DNA from: Pseudoflavitalea rhizosphaerae | GTDB taxonomy: Bacteria > Bacteroidota > Bacteroidia > Chitinophagales > Chitinophagaceae | Assembly: GCF_003991355.1 (NCBI RefSeq) | Contig: NZ_RCSU01000001.1 | Coordinates: 682,001-746,000, forward strand | Direction: 5' to 3' | Length of the DNA stretch: 64,000 bases | Shown: positions 9,862 through 17,754 of the stretch, one piece after another | How the letters are laid out: each line of letters starts with the position of its first letter | How positions within the stretch are numbered: the stretch's first letter is position 1 | Notes under the pieces: model-generated | What the model saw: the letters and a program-made list of their open reading frames with translations, nothing else | The model's database searches: none | What the model was told of the DNA's origin: nothing | Translations under genes and position numbers: made by a program

Positions 9862-9890
9862 AACTAACTGACAAACCTTTCTTGTATCAA
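9862..9890 (-). promoter_or_regulatory. Candidate promoter of the locus A sigma gene
   Basis: On the minus strand a TTG triplet is followed, after about 20 nt, by TTAGTTTG, one mismatch from the Bacteroidota -7 consensus TAnnTTTG. It would place the transcript start near 9855, upstream of the TTG start at 9790. This is a consensus match only. Confidence 0.3.
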
Positions 9891-9962
9891 TAGACAGGTT
9901 TCCTTCCGGCAGCATTTCACAAACAAAAGAAACCAACCTTAAAATACTGAAAGACTAAAAAC

Positions 9963-10154
9963 TTACCAGCCCCTGATCGCTCCGCCCCTGAATACTTTTT
10001 CGGCAGCTTTCACCACGGCGGAAGCAGCAATACTTTGATAACGATCTGCAATGGACCCGCTTTCATTGCCCCGGCTGTTTCGATCAGCCCCTACATCATT
10101 TCCGGGAGACTGTTCTCCACCAGCCAACAATAACGGAACAGTGGTATCAGGCAT
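9963..10154 (-). CDS. Small ORF overlapping the NIL-domain gene; unrecognised
   Basis: 63 codons, starting with ATG at 10154 inside the last codons of the NIL-domain ORF (ATGCCTGA overlap of 8 nt). The product is polar and Gly/Ser-rich in its first half, then has a short amphipathic stretch (IAASAVVKAAEKVF). I recognise no family. The overlap would allow translational coupling. In methionine ABC loci a permease gene (metI) follows metN, but this ORF has no membrane segments and is not MetI. It may be a chance ORF in a decayed region. Confidence 0.25.
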   Translation of the reverse strand: MPDTTVPLLLAGGEQSPGNDVGADRNSRGNESGSIADRYQSIAASAVVKAAEKVFRGGAIRGW

Positions 10155-10440
10155 ATCCTTTAATTGCGTTTTTTATTTTTCGCTTATTAAAATACTGCAC
10201 AGCTTTTTCATTGTCCACCACGGTCCCTTTCAGGTGCAATAGTAATTTTCCAAAACTGGCTTTGCCCAGGTATTCAATATCGGCCTTTACCAGTTTGTAA
10301 GGGATCCTGAACTGATTGTAAACAGTATCTATCAATTCATCGAAAGAGATATTTCCTGTGAGCTCCAGCTCTATTAATGGAGATAATCCCTCAGCATATT
10401 CCTGTTGCAATTGCTGGTGTAATCCTTGCGGCACTGTCAT
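10147..10440 (-). pseudogene. Stand-alone NIL domain, probable 3' remnant of metN
   Basis: 97 residues. From about residue 19 (LSPLIELELTGNISFDELIDTVYNQF) to the end (ASFGKLLLHLKG ... AVQYFNKRKIKNAIKGYA) it has the pattern of the NIL domain, the methionine-binding regulatory domain at the C-terminus of the importer ATPase MetN. The leading PQGLHQQLQQEYAEG resembles the linker that joins NIL to the ATPase in Bacteroidota MetN. No Walker or signature motifs occur upstream, where a terminator and a different transcription unit are found, and metI and metQ are absent. I infer that the ATPase part was lost. It could instead be a functional free NIL domain; an ATG at 10440 is present. Confidence 0.6.
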
Positions 10441-10481
10441 GACTTTTGTATTGACAAATTGTTGGATAAATTCTGGTCAAA

Positions 10482-10516
10482 AGAAAAAATCCCCGGGTCT
10501 GACTGAACCGGGGATT
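10482..10516 (-). terminator. Rho-independent terminator
   Basis: A 9-bp stem (AATCCCCGG at 10488-10496, CCGGGGATT at 10508-10516) is followed on the minus strand by a T-rich run (the plus strand reads aagaaaaaa). It ends the short RNA unit at 10488-10660 and would also stop read-through from the exporter gene. Confidence 0.8.
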
Positions 10517-10658
10517 GTATGCTAAACTTTTAAATATCGCTTATTCATTACCGGTACAACAACTTGTGATATACATGCAGCAAGGCATCATCCACAGGGA
10601 TGTGTTGCGCTTGCCATTGTTATTGTACAGGTTGATATTCACTATCAATTTATTTAGT
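10484..10658 (-). ncRNA. Candidate structured small RNA (or short Cys-rich peptide mRNA)
   Basis: A complete small unit: promoter at 10665-10696, about 170 nt of transcript, then the terminator at 10488-10516. The RNA can fold into three hairpins: TTGATA / TATCAA (10643-10648 with 10632-10637); a long irregular hairpin closed by the 10-bp GTACAATAAC / GTTGTTGTAC (10619-10628 with 10554-10563, one G-U) with inner GCAAG / CTTGC and CATCC / GGATG stems; and the terminator. A 33-codon ORF (GTG 10642, stop 10541) ends in PCCMYITSCCTGNE, but the pairing argues for a functional RNA. A 6S-like RNA or other sRNA is possible. Confidence 0.5.
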
Positions 10659-10664
10659 CCACCG

Positions 10665-10696
10665 CAAAAGTAGAGTATAATTCTTATCGATCCAAA
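10665..10696 (-). promoter_or_regulatory. Promoter of the small RNA unit
   Basis: On the minus strand TTTG (10693-10696), 20 nt, then TACTTTTG (10665-10672). This is a full match to the Bacteroidota housekeeping pattern TTTG-N19/20-TAnnTTTG. The transcript would begin near 10658. Confidence 0.6.
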
Positions 10697-10729
10697 TTAC
10701 TTCCATATTTAACATCCTTCTGGATGCGA

Positions 10730-11983
10730 TCAATGCACAACAGGCGTTTGTCTTCTTGCCAGCGCTACCACCAGGATCACCAGTATACTAAGAATTCCGT
10801 AGCTCATTGCCAGGTGGTTACCATCCTGTGCCGGCAATACGCTGATGATGCCATAGCTGAAGGCAGACACCAGTAAAAAGTTGAAGCCGCCGGTGAGACC
10901 GCTGGCTACGCCGGCATTTTGCGGGAATCGGGTCATACTGAAAGTCATGTAATTATTGAAAGTGAACCCCGCTCCCACATGTACTCCGAAAGCAAAAGCC
11001 ACCAGTGCATAGATATTGTCCACGTAACGGAAGGCCACCATCATGGCAATGATCAGGATAGCCTGCAGACCAATATTGATGAAGAGCTTACGGAAAAATC
11101 CATGATGCACCACAGCTTTACTGATAAAGCCCCCCACCATCCAGGCAATTCCAAGTATGAGTGAACAGTAACCCGTGGTCACAGCATCGAACTGAAGATG
11201 ATGTTCGATGATGAAAGGGGCTGTCATATTACAGACCATCACCATTGCATAGGAAAGGCCGAGCAGGGTTACGCCTAATACGAAAGGAAGATGCGAAAGG
11301 ATATTCTTGTAAACATTCAATACTTTTTTAAGCTGGAAAGAATTTCTTTTGGGCAATGTTTCTCCGCTGAAGAAAAATTCAGCGATACCCAATGCAGCGC
11401 CCAGCACAGCAAGGAACCAGAAATTGGCGCGCCATCCATACAGAGTTTGTAAATAGCCTCCCACAAAAGGGGCAATGATGGGGCCTGTTGACCAGATGAT
11501 GGAAAACATGCCAAGATAATTCTTCAGCTTGCTTCCGGTATAAAGATCAACAAAAAAAGCACGTTTGCCTGCCACTGCTATTCCAACTGTAACACCCTGT
11601 ATCACGCGCATGACGTAGATCATCCAGATACTATCGGCCATAGCGATCAGGATACTGGAAATTGTGAACACCAGTAAAGACACCAGTCCGCTGCTGTACC
11701 GGCCATAGCTGTCGAGAAAGCTGCCGATGAACAACTGGCTTATACCATAACTGACCAGGAATAATGTAATAGTGAACTGCACCTGCACCGCGCTTACCTG
11801 CAGGTCTGCAGCCATTCCCGGTAATGAGGGCAGGTAAATATCTGTGGCAAATCCTGAAAGCGGCAATAAGGCAAATGCGAGGAAATTAGCGATACCAAAA
11901 TTTTGCGGTTTAATAGTTCTGGCCCATTCTCCGGGCGCAACAGATGTAGACGGATTCATGATGCAAAGCTCGTACAAGTACAT
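10730..11983 (-). CDS. MFS drug exporter, Bcr/CflA type
   Basis: 417 residues with about 12 membrane segments. The first helix ends in the typical LPLSGFATDIYLPSLPGMAADL of Bcr/CflA-family exporters, and the loop after helix 2 reads GSFLDSYGRYSS, a degenerate MFS motif A. Members export small drugs such as bicyclomycin, chloramphenicol or sulfonamides in exchange for protons; the substrate here is not predictable. ATG 11983 is the longest start; an in-frame ATG at 11959 (MNPSTSVAPG) is also plausible. The gene is divergent from the sigma factor of locus B with about 100 nt between. It is likely a single-gene unit. Confidence 0.88.
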   Translation of the reverse strand: MYLYELCIMNPSTSVAPGEWARTIKPQNFGIANFLAFALLPLSGFATDIYLPSLPGMAADLQVSAVQVQFTITLFLVSYGISQLFIGSFLDSYGRYSSGLVSLLVFTISSILIAMADSIWMIYVMRVIQGVTVGIAVAGKRAFFVDLYTGSKLKNYLGMFSIIWSTGPIIAPFVGGYLQTLYGWRANFWFLAVLGAALGIAEFFFSGETLPKRNSFQLKKVLNVYKNILSHLPFVLGVTLLGLSYAMVMVCNMTAPFIIEHHLQFDAVTTGYCSLILGIAWMVGGFISKAVVHHGFFRKLFINIGLQAILIIAMMVAFRYVDNIYALVAFAFGVHVGAGFTFNNYMTFSMTRFPQNAGVASGLTGGFNFLLVSAFSYGIISVLPAQDGNHLAMSYGILSILVILVVALARRQTPVVH

Positions 11984-12079
11984 TAACCGATGCTTATCAA
12001 ATTCAATTGGATATTTATAAAATTCAAACTATCGTTGGAATTTTTGGTAGTATTGCGCTAACAATATATTCTGCCCCGG

Positions 12080-12664
12080 TTGTTTACACCCTCATCATAC
12101 GATCAAGACGAATTCCTGCAAAGGCTTTACCATGGCGAAAAAGAGGCATTCTCTTTTGTGTTCAGGGAATATTACGCAGCCTTATGCGCTTTTGCCGAAA
12201 AGCTGACAGGCGCCCGGGACCACGCAGAGGATATCGTAGAAGAAGTATTCCTGAAAATATGGTTGAAGCAACAACCATTCGACGATCTTGCCCACCTGAA
12301 AAATTTTCTGTACAAAACAACCCGCAATGCCTGCATAGACCATCTTCGCAGGCGGGAAAACAGCCTGGAGCGCCAGGCGCAGTTTCAGCAACTGCAGCAT
12401 AACTGGGAATCTGCGTCCGATCTGGCCATGATCCGCACAGAAGTGTACAGGAGCATCTACCGGGCCATCGAAACCCTGCCCGAACAATGCGGAAAGATCG
12501 TACGCATGGGATATATCGATGGCAAATCGAATGAAGATATAGCCGAAAGTCTCGGCCTTTCCATTCAAACAGTCAAGAACCAGAAAACCAGGGGCATTCA
12601 GCTACTGAAGCTCCGCATACCACCTGAATCCTTCGCCTTATTCCTCCTTATTGCCCGGTTCTGA
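12080..12664 (+). CDS. ECF RNA polymerase sigma factor (locus B)
   Basis: 194 residues. Region 2 is seen in EAFSFVFREYYAALCAFAEKLTG ... AEDIVEEVFLKIW, and region 4 in IETLPEQCGKIVRMGYIDGKSNEDIAESLGLSIQTVKNQKTRGIQLLK. The frame opens only 7 codons upstream of TTG 12080 (stop TAA at 12059), and there is no in-frame ATG before region 2, so TTG is the best start. It leads a colinear run of plus-strand genes: FecR, SusC, SusD, ABC transporter and MutS-like pair. It probably directs transcription of at least SusC and SusD. Confidence 0.9.
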   Translation: MFTPSSYDQDEFLQRLYHGEKEAFSFVFREYYAALCAFAEKLTGARDHAEDIVEEVFLKIWLKQQPFDDLAHLKNFLYKTTRNACIDHLRRRENSLERQAQFQQLQHNWESASDLAMIRTEVYRSIYRAIETLPEQCGKIVRMGYIDGKSNEDIAESLGLSIQTVKNQKTRGIQLLKLRIPPESFALFLLIARF

Positions 12665-12730
12665 TATTTTTTTTAAATCATTTTGGTACGATACGCCAAC
12701 GGCTGCGTATTAATAAAAAGCGCATTTCAT

Positions 12731-13945
12731 ATGAATGCATCAACACCTGATTCCTTGAGGATTGCCATGCTGATAGAAAAGCAACTCCGGCTTGAACTGA
12801 CGGATGAAGAAAGAGCGGAGCTGAACAACTGGATGAACAGCCATCCAAACAATCGATCGTTAATGGATGAGCTCACTGTGCAGCATGTAATGGAAGAAGC
12901 ATCATCTCTGTCGAGGTTCAACGAAGAAGAGGCCCTGGGCCGCTTCCTTTCAAAACATGAGCGCGGGCAGCCGGAAAAGATCCAACCGGCAGTGAGGAGT
13001 ATCGGAAAATGGAAATGGGCAGCAGCTGCGGCTGTGATCATATTGGCAGTAACGGCAGGGTATCGCTGGTTTGCCGATAAACCCGTAACAACTGACCTGG
13101 TCAGCAAACCAACGCGAACGATCGATGTAGAGCCAGGCAAAAAAGGCGCCGTACTGATTCTGGCCGATGGCCAACAGGTAGTGCTGGACAGTATGCAAAA
13201 CGGACTGGTAGCCACTCAGAGTGGCATGAACGCAGTACTCCGCAACGGAGAACTGCATTACGCACAAGGCAATGAGCCGGCAGGGGAAATGGTGTACAAC
13301 ACCATCTCTGTTCCCAATGGAAGGGTATTCCACCTGCAGTTACCGGACGGCACAAAAGTATGGATCAATTCGGCCAGTTCCATCCGCTACCCGGTAGCAT
13401 TCACCGGGAACCAGCGCCAGGTGGAAATCACCGGCGAAGCCTATTTCGATGTGGTTAAGAAACCCAAAATGCCTTTTCGGGTAAGGGTCAACGATAAAGC
13501 AGAAGTGGAAGTACTGGGTACGGAGTTCAACATTAACTCCTACGACAATGAAGATTTCATCAGTACTACCCTGCTGGAAGGATCAGTGAAAGTGACCGGC
13601 AGGCATATCGGAGCTTCGGGTGAACAGTTTTCCAAAATACTGATGCCCGGCCAGCAATTGCAACTGACTGAAAAAAACGGCATCATCCAGGAACCGGATA
13701 TTGCCAAAGTGGTGGCCTGGAAAAACGGGCTGTTCAATTTCGAAGGCATGGAACTGAAACAGGTGATGAAACAGATAGCCAGGTGGTATGATGTGGAAAT
13801 CGTTTACAAAGGCAAGGCGCCCGATGTGAAATTCTATGGAAAGATCAGCAGGGATATCAGCCTCGCAGGACTCATCAAAGGATTTGAAGGATCAGGCGTG
13901 CATATGATGATTGAACAGGAAAAGCGACTGGTAGTGATGCCCTGA
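12731..13945 (+). CDS. FecR-family anti-sigma factor (locus B)
   Basis: 404 residues from ATG 12731; the frame is open upstream to a TTG but that part has no family features. The cytoplasmic part (about 1-95) includes LIEKQLRLELTDEERAELNNW. A membrane segment lies at about 96-113 (WAAAAAVIILAVTAGYRW). The periplasmic FecR domain follows (SVPNGRVFHLQLPDGTKVWINSASSIRYP, then GEAYFDVVKKPKMPF), and a DUF4974-like end closes with LVVMP. It starts 66 nt after the sigma stop and is followed by a 176-nt leader region with a nested inverted repeat before SusC. Confidence 0.92.
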   Translation: MNASTPDSLRIAMLIEKQLRLELTDEERAELNNWMNSHPNNRSLMDELTVQHVMEEASSLSRFNEEEALGRFLSKHERGQPEKIQPAVRSIGKWKWAAAAAVIILAVTAGYRWFADKPVTTDLVSKPTRTIDVEPGKKGAVLILADGQQVVLDSMQNGLVATQSGMNAVLRNGELHYAQGNEPAGEMVYNTISVPNGRVFHLQLPDGTKVWINSASSIRYPVAFTGNQRQVEITGEAYFDVVKKPKMPFRVRVNDKAEVEVLGTEFNINSYDNEDFISTTLLEGSVKVTGRHIGASGEQFSKILMPGQQLQLTEKNGIIQEPDIAKVVAWKNGLFNFEGMELKQVMKQIARWYDVEIVYKGKAPDVKFYGKISRDISLAGLIKGFEGSGVHMMIEQEKRLVVMP

Positions 13946-14011
13946 ACAAACAGAAAATAAAAAGCTAAAAAGGATAACGACAAAAAATTCTGCCTATAGA
14001 TCAAACGCTGT

Positions 14012-14073
14012 AAGATTAGCATTAAAAAACCGGAAGCAGTAGGAGCGCTTCCGGATATAGTTTGGCTAATCTT
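14012..14073. repeat. Nested inverted repeat between FecR and SusC of locus B
   Basis: An outer perfect 9-bp inverted repeat (AAGATTAGC at 14012-14020, GCTAATCTT at 14065-14073) encloses an inner 8-bp repeat (CCGGAAGC at 14030-14037, GCTTCCGG at 14047-14054). In sense mRNA both stems can form. In the antisense direction the inner stem plus T-run acts as a terminator. Confidence 0.65.
14024..14054 (-). terminator. Rho-independent terminator, antisense to SusC B leader
   Basis: Read on the minus strand, CCGGAAGC (14054-14047) pairs with GCTTCCGG (14037-14030), followed by six T (14029-14024). The genes on both sides run on the plus strand, so it would end an antisense transcript. Confidence 0.65.
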
Positions 14074-14109
14074 CAATTCCGTAGTAACAAAATTCATATT
14101 AACCAAAAC
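14024..14109 (-). ncRNA. Candidate cis-antisense RNA opposite the leader of SusC locus B
   Basis: On the minus strand TAGTTTTG (14122-14115) begins opposite the A of the SusC ATG. After 5 nt comes GTTTTGGTTAAT (14109-14098), and the unit ends at the terminator at 14024-14054. The predicted RNA is about 86 nt. Layout and sequence match the candidates at loci A and C. No clear -33 box is visible, so this is an inference from conserved layout. Confidence 0.45.
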
Positions 14110-14121
14110 AGTAACAAAACT

Positions 14122-17100
14122 ATGCAAAAAATCGCTCTGATTGAACGATGGGGGGCTTTATTGCCCCTCCCCCCGAAAATTTTGCGCATTATGAGAATGA
14201 CTACTTTTTTCCTGTTCGCTATCATGTTGCATGTTTCTGCTAAGACTGCATCACAGACCGTTACGCTCCAGGGACGTGATATTCCCCTGAAAAAAGTGTT
14301 CGACCAGATCTATCAGCAAACAGGATTCGTTGTTTTCGGCAACGAACGATTATTCGAGATCTCCGTTCCGGTTACCGTGAACGTTAAGAATGCCCCACTC
14401 TCCGAAGTGCTTACGGAGCTGTTCCGCACTCAGCCGCTGACTTTTTCGATCGACAGCAAAACGATTTTCCTGTCACCCAGAAAAAGTACATCCACCAGGA
14501 TCGTGTTGCTGGGCGACAGTACCATCATTCCTGAATTGAAAGGCGCCGTGCAGGACGCGTCAGGCCTGCCATTGCAGGGAGCCACTGTTGCTGTACGTAA
14601 TACAAAGCTGATGACCGTAACAGACCAGCAGGGTTCCTTCCTGCTACAGAATGTTCCTTCCAATGGCGTACTCACCATCAGCAATGTTTCCTACCAGACC
14701 AGGGAGATAAAACTCAATGGAAAAAACAACCTCAGCATTACATTGCAACAGGAAATAAAAGACCTCGGCGAAGTGGAAGTATCCGTAAATACCGGCTACC
14801 AGTCGCTCCCCCGCGAAAGGGCTACCGGTTCTTTCAGCGTGGTAACCAGCAAACAACTGGCGCAGGTCCCTGTAGTAAGCATCCTGGAAAGATTGCAGGG
14901 CATGGTGCCCGGTGTGGATATATCCACTAAAACCACCGCCGGCAAAAGCCGCAACGGCGCCATGCAGATCCGTGGTCTCTCCACTATCAAAAGCCAGTAT
15001 ACCACCACTACCAAAGTGAGCACCGATCCGCTGCTGGTAATAGATGGGTTTCCCTCACAGATGTCTATTTCCAATGGCGCACTCGATTTCCTGAATCCTG
15101 ATGACATCGAGCAGATCACTTTCCTGAAAGACGCTGCCGCTGCCTCCATCTGGGGTATCCAGGCTGCCAATGGCGTTGTGGTGATCGTCACCAAAAAAGG
15201 GTCACGCAACCAGCGCCCCTCTCTCAGCTTCTCCACCACAATCGGCACCAGCAGCAAGCCAACTACCAATTATGGAAAGATGATGAGCATGCCCGATTAT
15301 ATTGCCCTTGAAAAAGAACTGATAGAAAAAGGAAGACTCAATGACCCTACCCTTACTACCAGTGGTTTTCTCCCGGAGAATAACAGTCAGGCACAAGCGA
15401 TCATCTGGAAAAAAAGACGCGGCGAGATCACCGAAGAACAAATGAACCAGCAACTGGCTGAACTCGGCTCCTACGATAACAGCAAAGACCTGGCGAAGTA
15501 TATGCTGCAACGCCCTGCCACTCAGCAATACAATCTCTCATTATCCGGAGGCGGACTCAACAGCTCCTATTTTCTCTCAGGTTATTTCTACTCGGACCAA
15601 CGCGTGTATAAAAGCAACGTAAACCGTGGCTACTCCCTGAGAGCAGGCGCCAACACCTCCCTGCTCGACAACCGCATCACCATCAGCACCGATATCTCTT
15701 TCGGTAATACCAGGGATAAGGTCAACAACGCTGCTGTAAGGTCCATGAGCATCTTTGCAGGTGGCATGAGACCTTACGACAGACTGGTGGACGATCAGGG
15801 AAACCCTATCCATTACGATGTTCTCCTTACGCCTTTCATGAGCAGAACACTGGAGCAAAAAGGATACCTCCCCTTCTCCTATTCCCCCATCGAGGAACTG
15901 AATTACTCCAACAATATCACCAACAGCAATACCATCACACTCAACACTTCCGTAACCGGTAAGATTACACCATGGCTCAATGCCGTTGTTTCGGGAAATT
16001 TGGGACGTAATTTCTCAGACAGGGAGGAATACTGGGAACCAGACAGCTATGAAGCAAGGATGCTCGTAAACAAAGCAACCAGCATAAACAGTTCCGGCGT
16101 AGTGGTATATGGCGTTCCGCCTGGAGGAAGGCTCAGCCTCGATAATAGCCTTGGCAGAAGCTATAATCTTCGTGGACAGCTCAACGTTAATAAGAACTGG
16201 AACGGCAAACATCAGCTAAACTTCCTGGTGGGCTCCGAGATCCGCGAGAACTTCACAAAATCAAGTGGTGAACTCCGTTACGGGTATGATAAATCAATCA
16301 ACGCCTTCAGAACTGTAAATCCTACCGTGCAATACAAAGACATCAATGGCAGCAACCAAACCATTGGCGCCACTTCCAGACCTGTTGTAGAATTCACTAC
16401 CAGGGCATTGTCTTATTACACCAACGGCTCTTATACTTTCGATAATAAATATACCGTTTCCGGTAGCGCCCGTTTCGACGACTACAACCTGCTGGGTGTA
16501 GAACGCCGTAAAAGAGCCATTCCATTATGGTCCGCCGGCCTTAAATGGGATGTGGGTAATGAAGACTTCCTCAGGAATGCGAAATGGTTCGACAGGCTTT
16601 CGGCCCGCTTTACCTTCGGATTCAGTGGCAATGCTCCACAGGGTTATGCTCCCGTTACCACCATCAGCCTCCTCGGCTCCCATTACCTTACCAACTATCC
16701 TTATGCCCATATCGCCACTCCCGCGGTAGACAACCTCGCCTGGGAAAAAACAAGGATGATCAACTATGGTATCGATTTCTCCCTGTTCAAAAATCGTTTA
16801 TACGGAACCGTTGAATATTACAGGAAGAAGACCACCGATATCATCTGGCAACTACCTATCAATGGCACTTATGGATTTACACAAACCCTGTTCAACACCG
16901 CCAACCTCGATGGTAAAGGTTTCGATATCGGAATCAATGTGGTGCCTTTACTCACCAAAGATTTCAAATGGACCAGCACAGTGAACCTGAGCTATAATAC
17001 CAACGTTGTTAAAGACGCCCGTTTCGATAAACCTACCACCAGTTTCTCCACCGAGAACCTGTACAATGGATATCCTTCAGACTATATGTTCTCCTATATC

Positions 17101-17733
17101 TGGGCAGGCCTGGATAATACAGGTCAATCACTGATCCGAGATCCGAAGGACAAGGACAAAGTGTACACCGTAAACGAGTACCCCTTCGAAAATATCAGGA
17201 CTTATTCCGGCCGTACAACATCACCCTGGTTTGGTAACTTCTCCAACAGCATCAACTACAAAGGACTTGAACTGAACTTCCAGTTCCTGTATACATTCGG
17301 CGGTGTATTCCGTAAACCATCCATCGTTTCCACCGGCTACACCAACAATACCTATGTTGGACGCAGTGGTGATGTGGCAGAGCGCTGGCGTAAACCCGGT
17401 GATGAAGCATTCACCAATGTTCCCGGTCTTGAATTTGGCGCAGGCACCAACTGGTTCCAGAACCTGGGCCGTTATACTGAAAGCGATTTTCTCGTAAGAA
17501 GCCGCAGCAATATCAGATTGCAGCAGATCATGCTCTCTTATTCAGTCCCTGGTAAGATCCTGGAAAAAGCAGGCGCCAGAAGCCTTACGCTTTCAGCTGT
17601 AGCCCGCAACCTGGGTATGATCTGGGCCGCCAATAAAGAGAAGATCGATCCGGATTATATCTACACCACTGGCAACAACTACCAGCTGCCCCTGCTCACC
17701 TCCTATTCATTCAGAGTGGCACTGACATTTTAA
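14122..17733 (+). CDS. SusC/RagA TonB-dependent receptor with STN domain (locus B)
   Basis: 1203 residues from ATG 14122, chosen over the upstream TTG because of the CAAAACTATG context shared with loci A and C. A polar N-terminal extension precedes the signal segment (MRMTTFFLFAIMLHVSAKTASQ). Then come an STN domain (about 48-115), a carboxypeptidase-like fold (about 140-205, VQDASGLPLQGATVAVRNTK), the VNTGYQSLPRERATGSF signature that marks one SusC subclass, a plug (ERLQGMVPGVD ... LLVIDGFPSQ ... TFLKDAAAASIWG) and a barrel ending in ALTF. It should import its ligand in a TonB-dependent manner and signal through the FecR encoded upstream. SusD follows after 21 nt. Confidence 0.93.
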   Translation: MQKIALIERWGALLPLPPKILRIMRMTTFFLFAIMLHVSAKTASQTVTLQGRDIPLKKVFDQIYQQTGFVVFGNERLFEISVPVTVNVKNAPLSEVLTELFRTQPLTFSIDSKTIFLSPRKSTSTRIVLLGDSTIIPELKGAVQDASGLPLQGATVAVRNTKLMTVTDQQGSFLLQNVPSNGVLTISNVSYQTREIKLNGKNNLSITLQQEIKDLGEVEVSVNTGYQSLPRERATGSFSVVTSKQLAQVPVVSILERLQGMVPGVDISTKTTAGKSRNGAMQIRGLSTIKSQYTTTTKVSTDPLLVIDGFPSQMSISNGALDFLNPDDIEQITFLKDAAAASIWGIQAANGVVVIVTKKGSRNQRPSLSFSTTIGTSSKPTTNYGKMMSMPDYIALEKELIEKGRLNDPTLTTSGFLPENNSQAQAIIWKKRRGEITEEQMNQQLAELGSYDNSKDLAKYMLQRPATQQYNLSLSGGGLNSSYFLSGYFYSDQRVYKSNVNRGYSLRAGANTSLLDNRITISTDISFGNTRDKVNNAAVRSMSIFAGGMRPYDRLVDDQGNPIHYDVLLTPFMSRTLEQKGYLPFSYSPIEELNYSNNITNSNTITLNTSVTGKITPWLNAVVSGNLGRNFSDREEYWEPDSYEARMLVNKATSINSSGVVVYGVPPGGRLSLDNSLGRSYNLRGQLNVNKNWNGKHQLNFLVGSEIRENFTKSSGELRYGYDKSINAFRTVNPTVQYKDINGSNQTIGATSRPVVEFTTRALSYYTNGSYTFDNKYTVSGSARFDDYNLLGVERRKRAIPLWSAGLKWDVGNEDFLRNAKWFDRLSARFTFGFSGNAPQGYAPVTTISLLGSHYLTNYPYAHIATPAVDNLAWEKTRMINYGIDFSLFKNRLYGTVEYYRKKTTDIIWQLPINGTYGFTQTLFNTANLDGKGFDIGINVVPLLTKDFKWTSTVNLSYNTNVVKDARFDKPTTSFSTENLYNGYPSDYMFSYIWAGLDNTGQSLIRDPKDKDKVYTVNEYPFENIRTYSGRTTSPWFGNFSNSINYKGLELNFQFLYTFGGVFRKPSIVSTGYTNNTYVGRSGDVAERWRKPGDEAFTNVPGLEFGAGTNWFQNLGRYTESDFLVRSRSNIRLQQIMLSYSVPGKILEKAGARSLTLSAVARNLGMIWAANKEKIDPDYIYTTGNNYQLPLLTSYSFRVALTF

Positions 17734-17754
17734 CTAACGCTCAATCGAAAAAAA

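Noticed and set aside
10541-10642. 33-codon ORF with GTG start ending in PCCMYITSCCTGNE, considered as a lanthipeptide-like precursor
   Set aside because: No modification, export or immunity genes nearby and no leader motif. The same bases form long, precise RNA stems, so a structured RNA is the better explanation; kept only as an alternative.
12007-12402. 131-codon plus-strand ORF with a hydrophobic start
   Set aside because: It starts with TTG and overlaps the ECF sigma gene in another frame for most of its length; the part after 12080 is a frame-shadow rich in Arg and Pro. The sigma frame has clear region 2 and 4 motifs.
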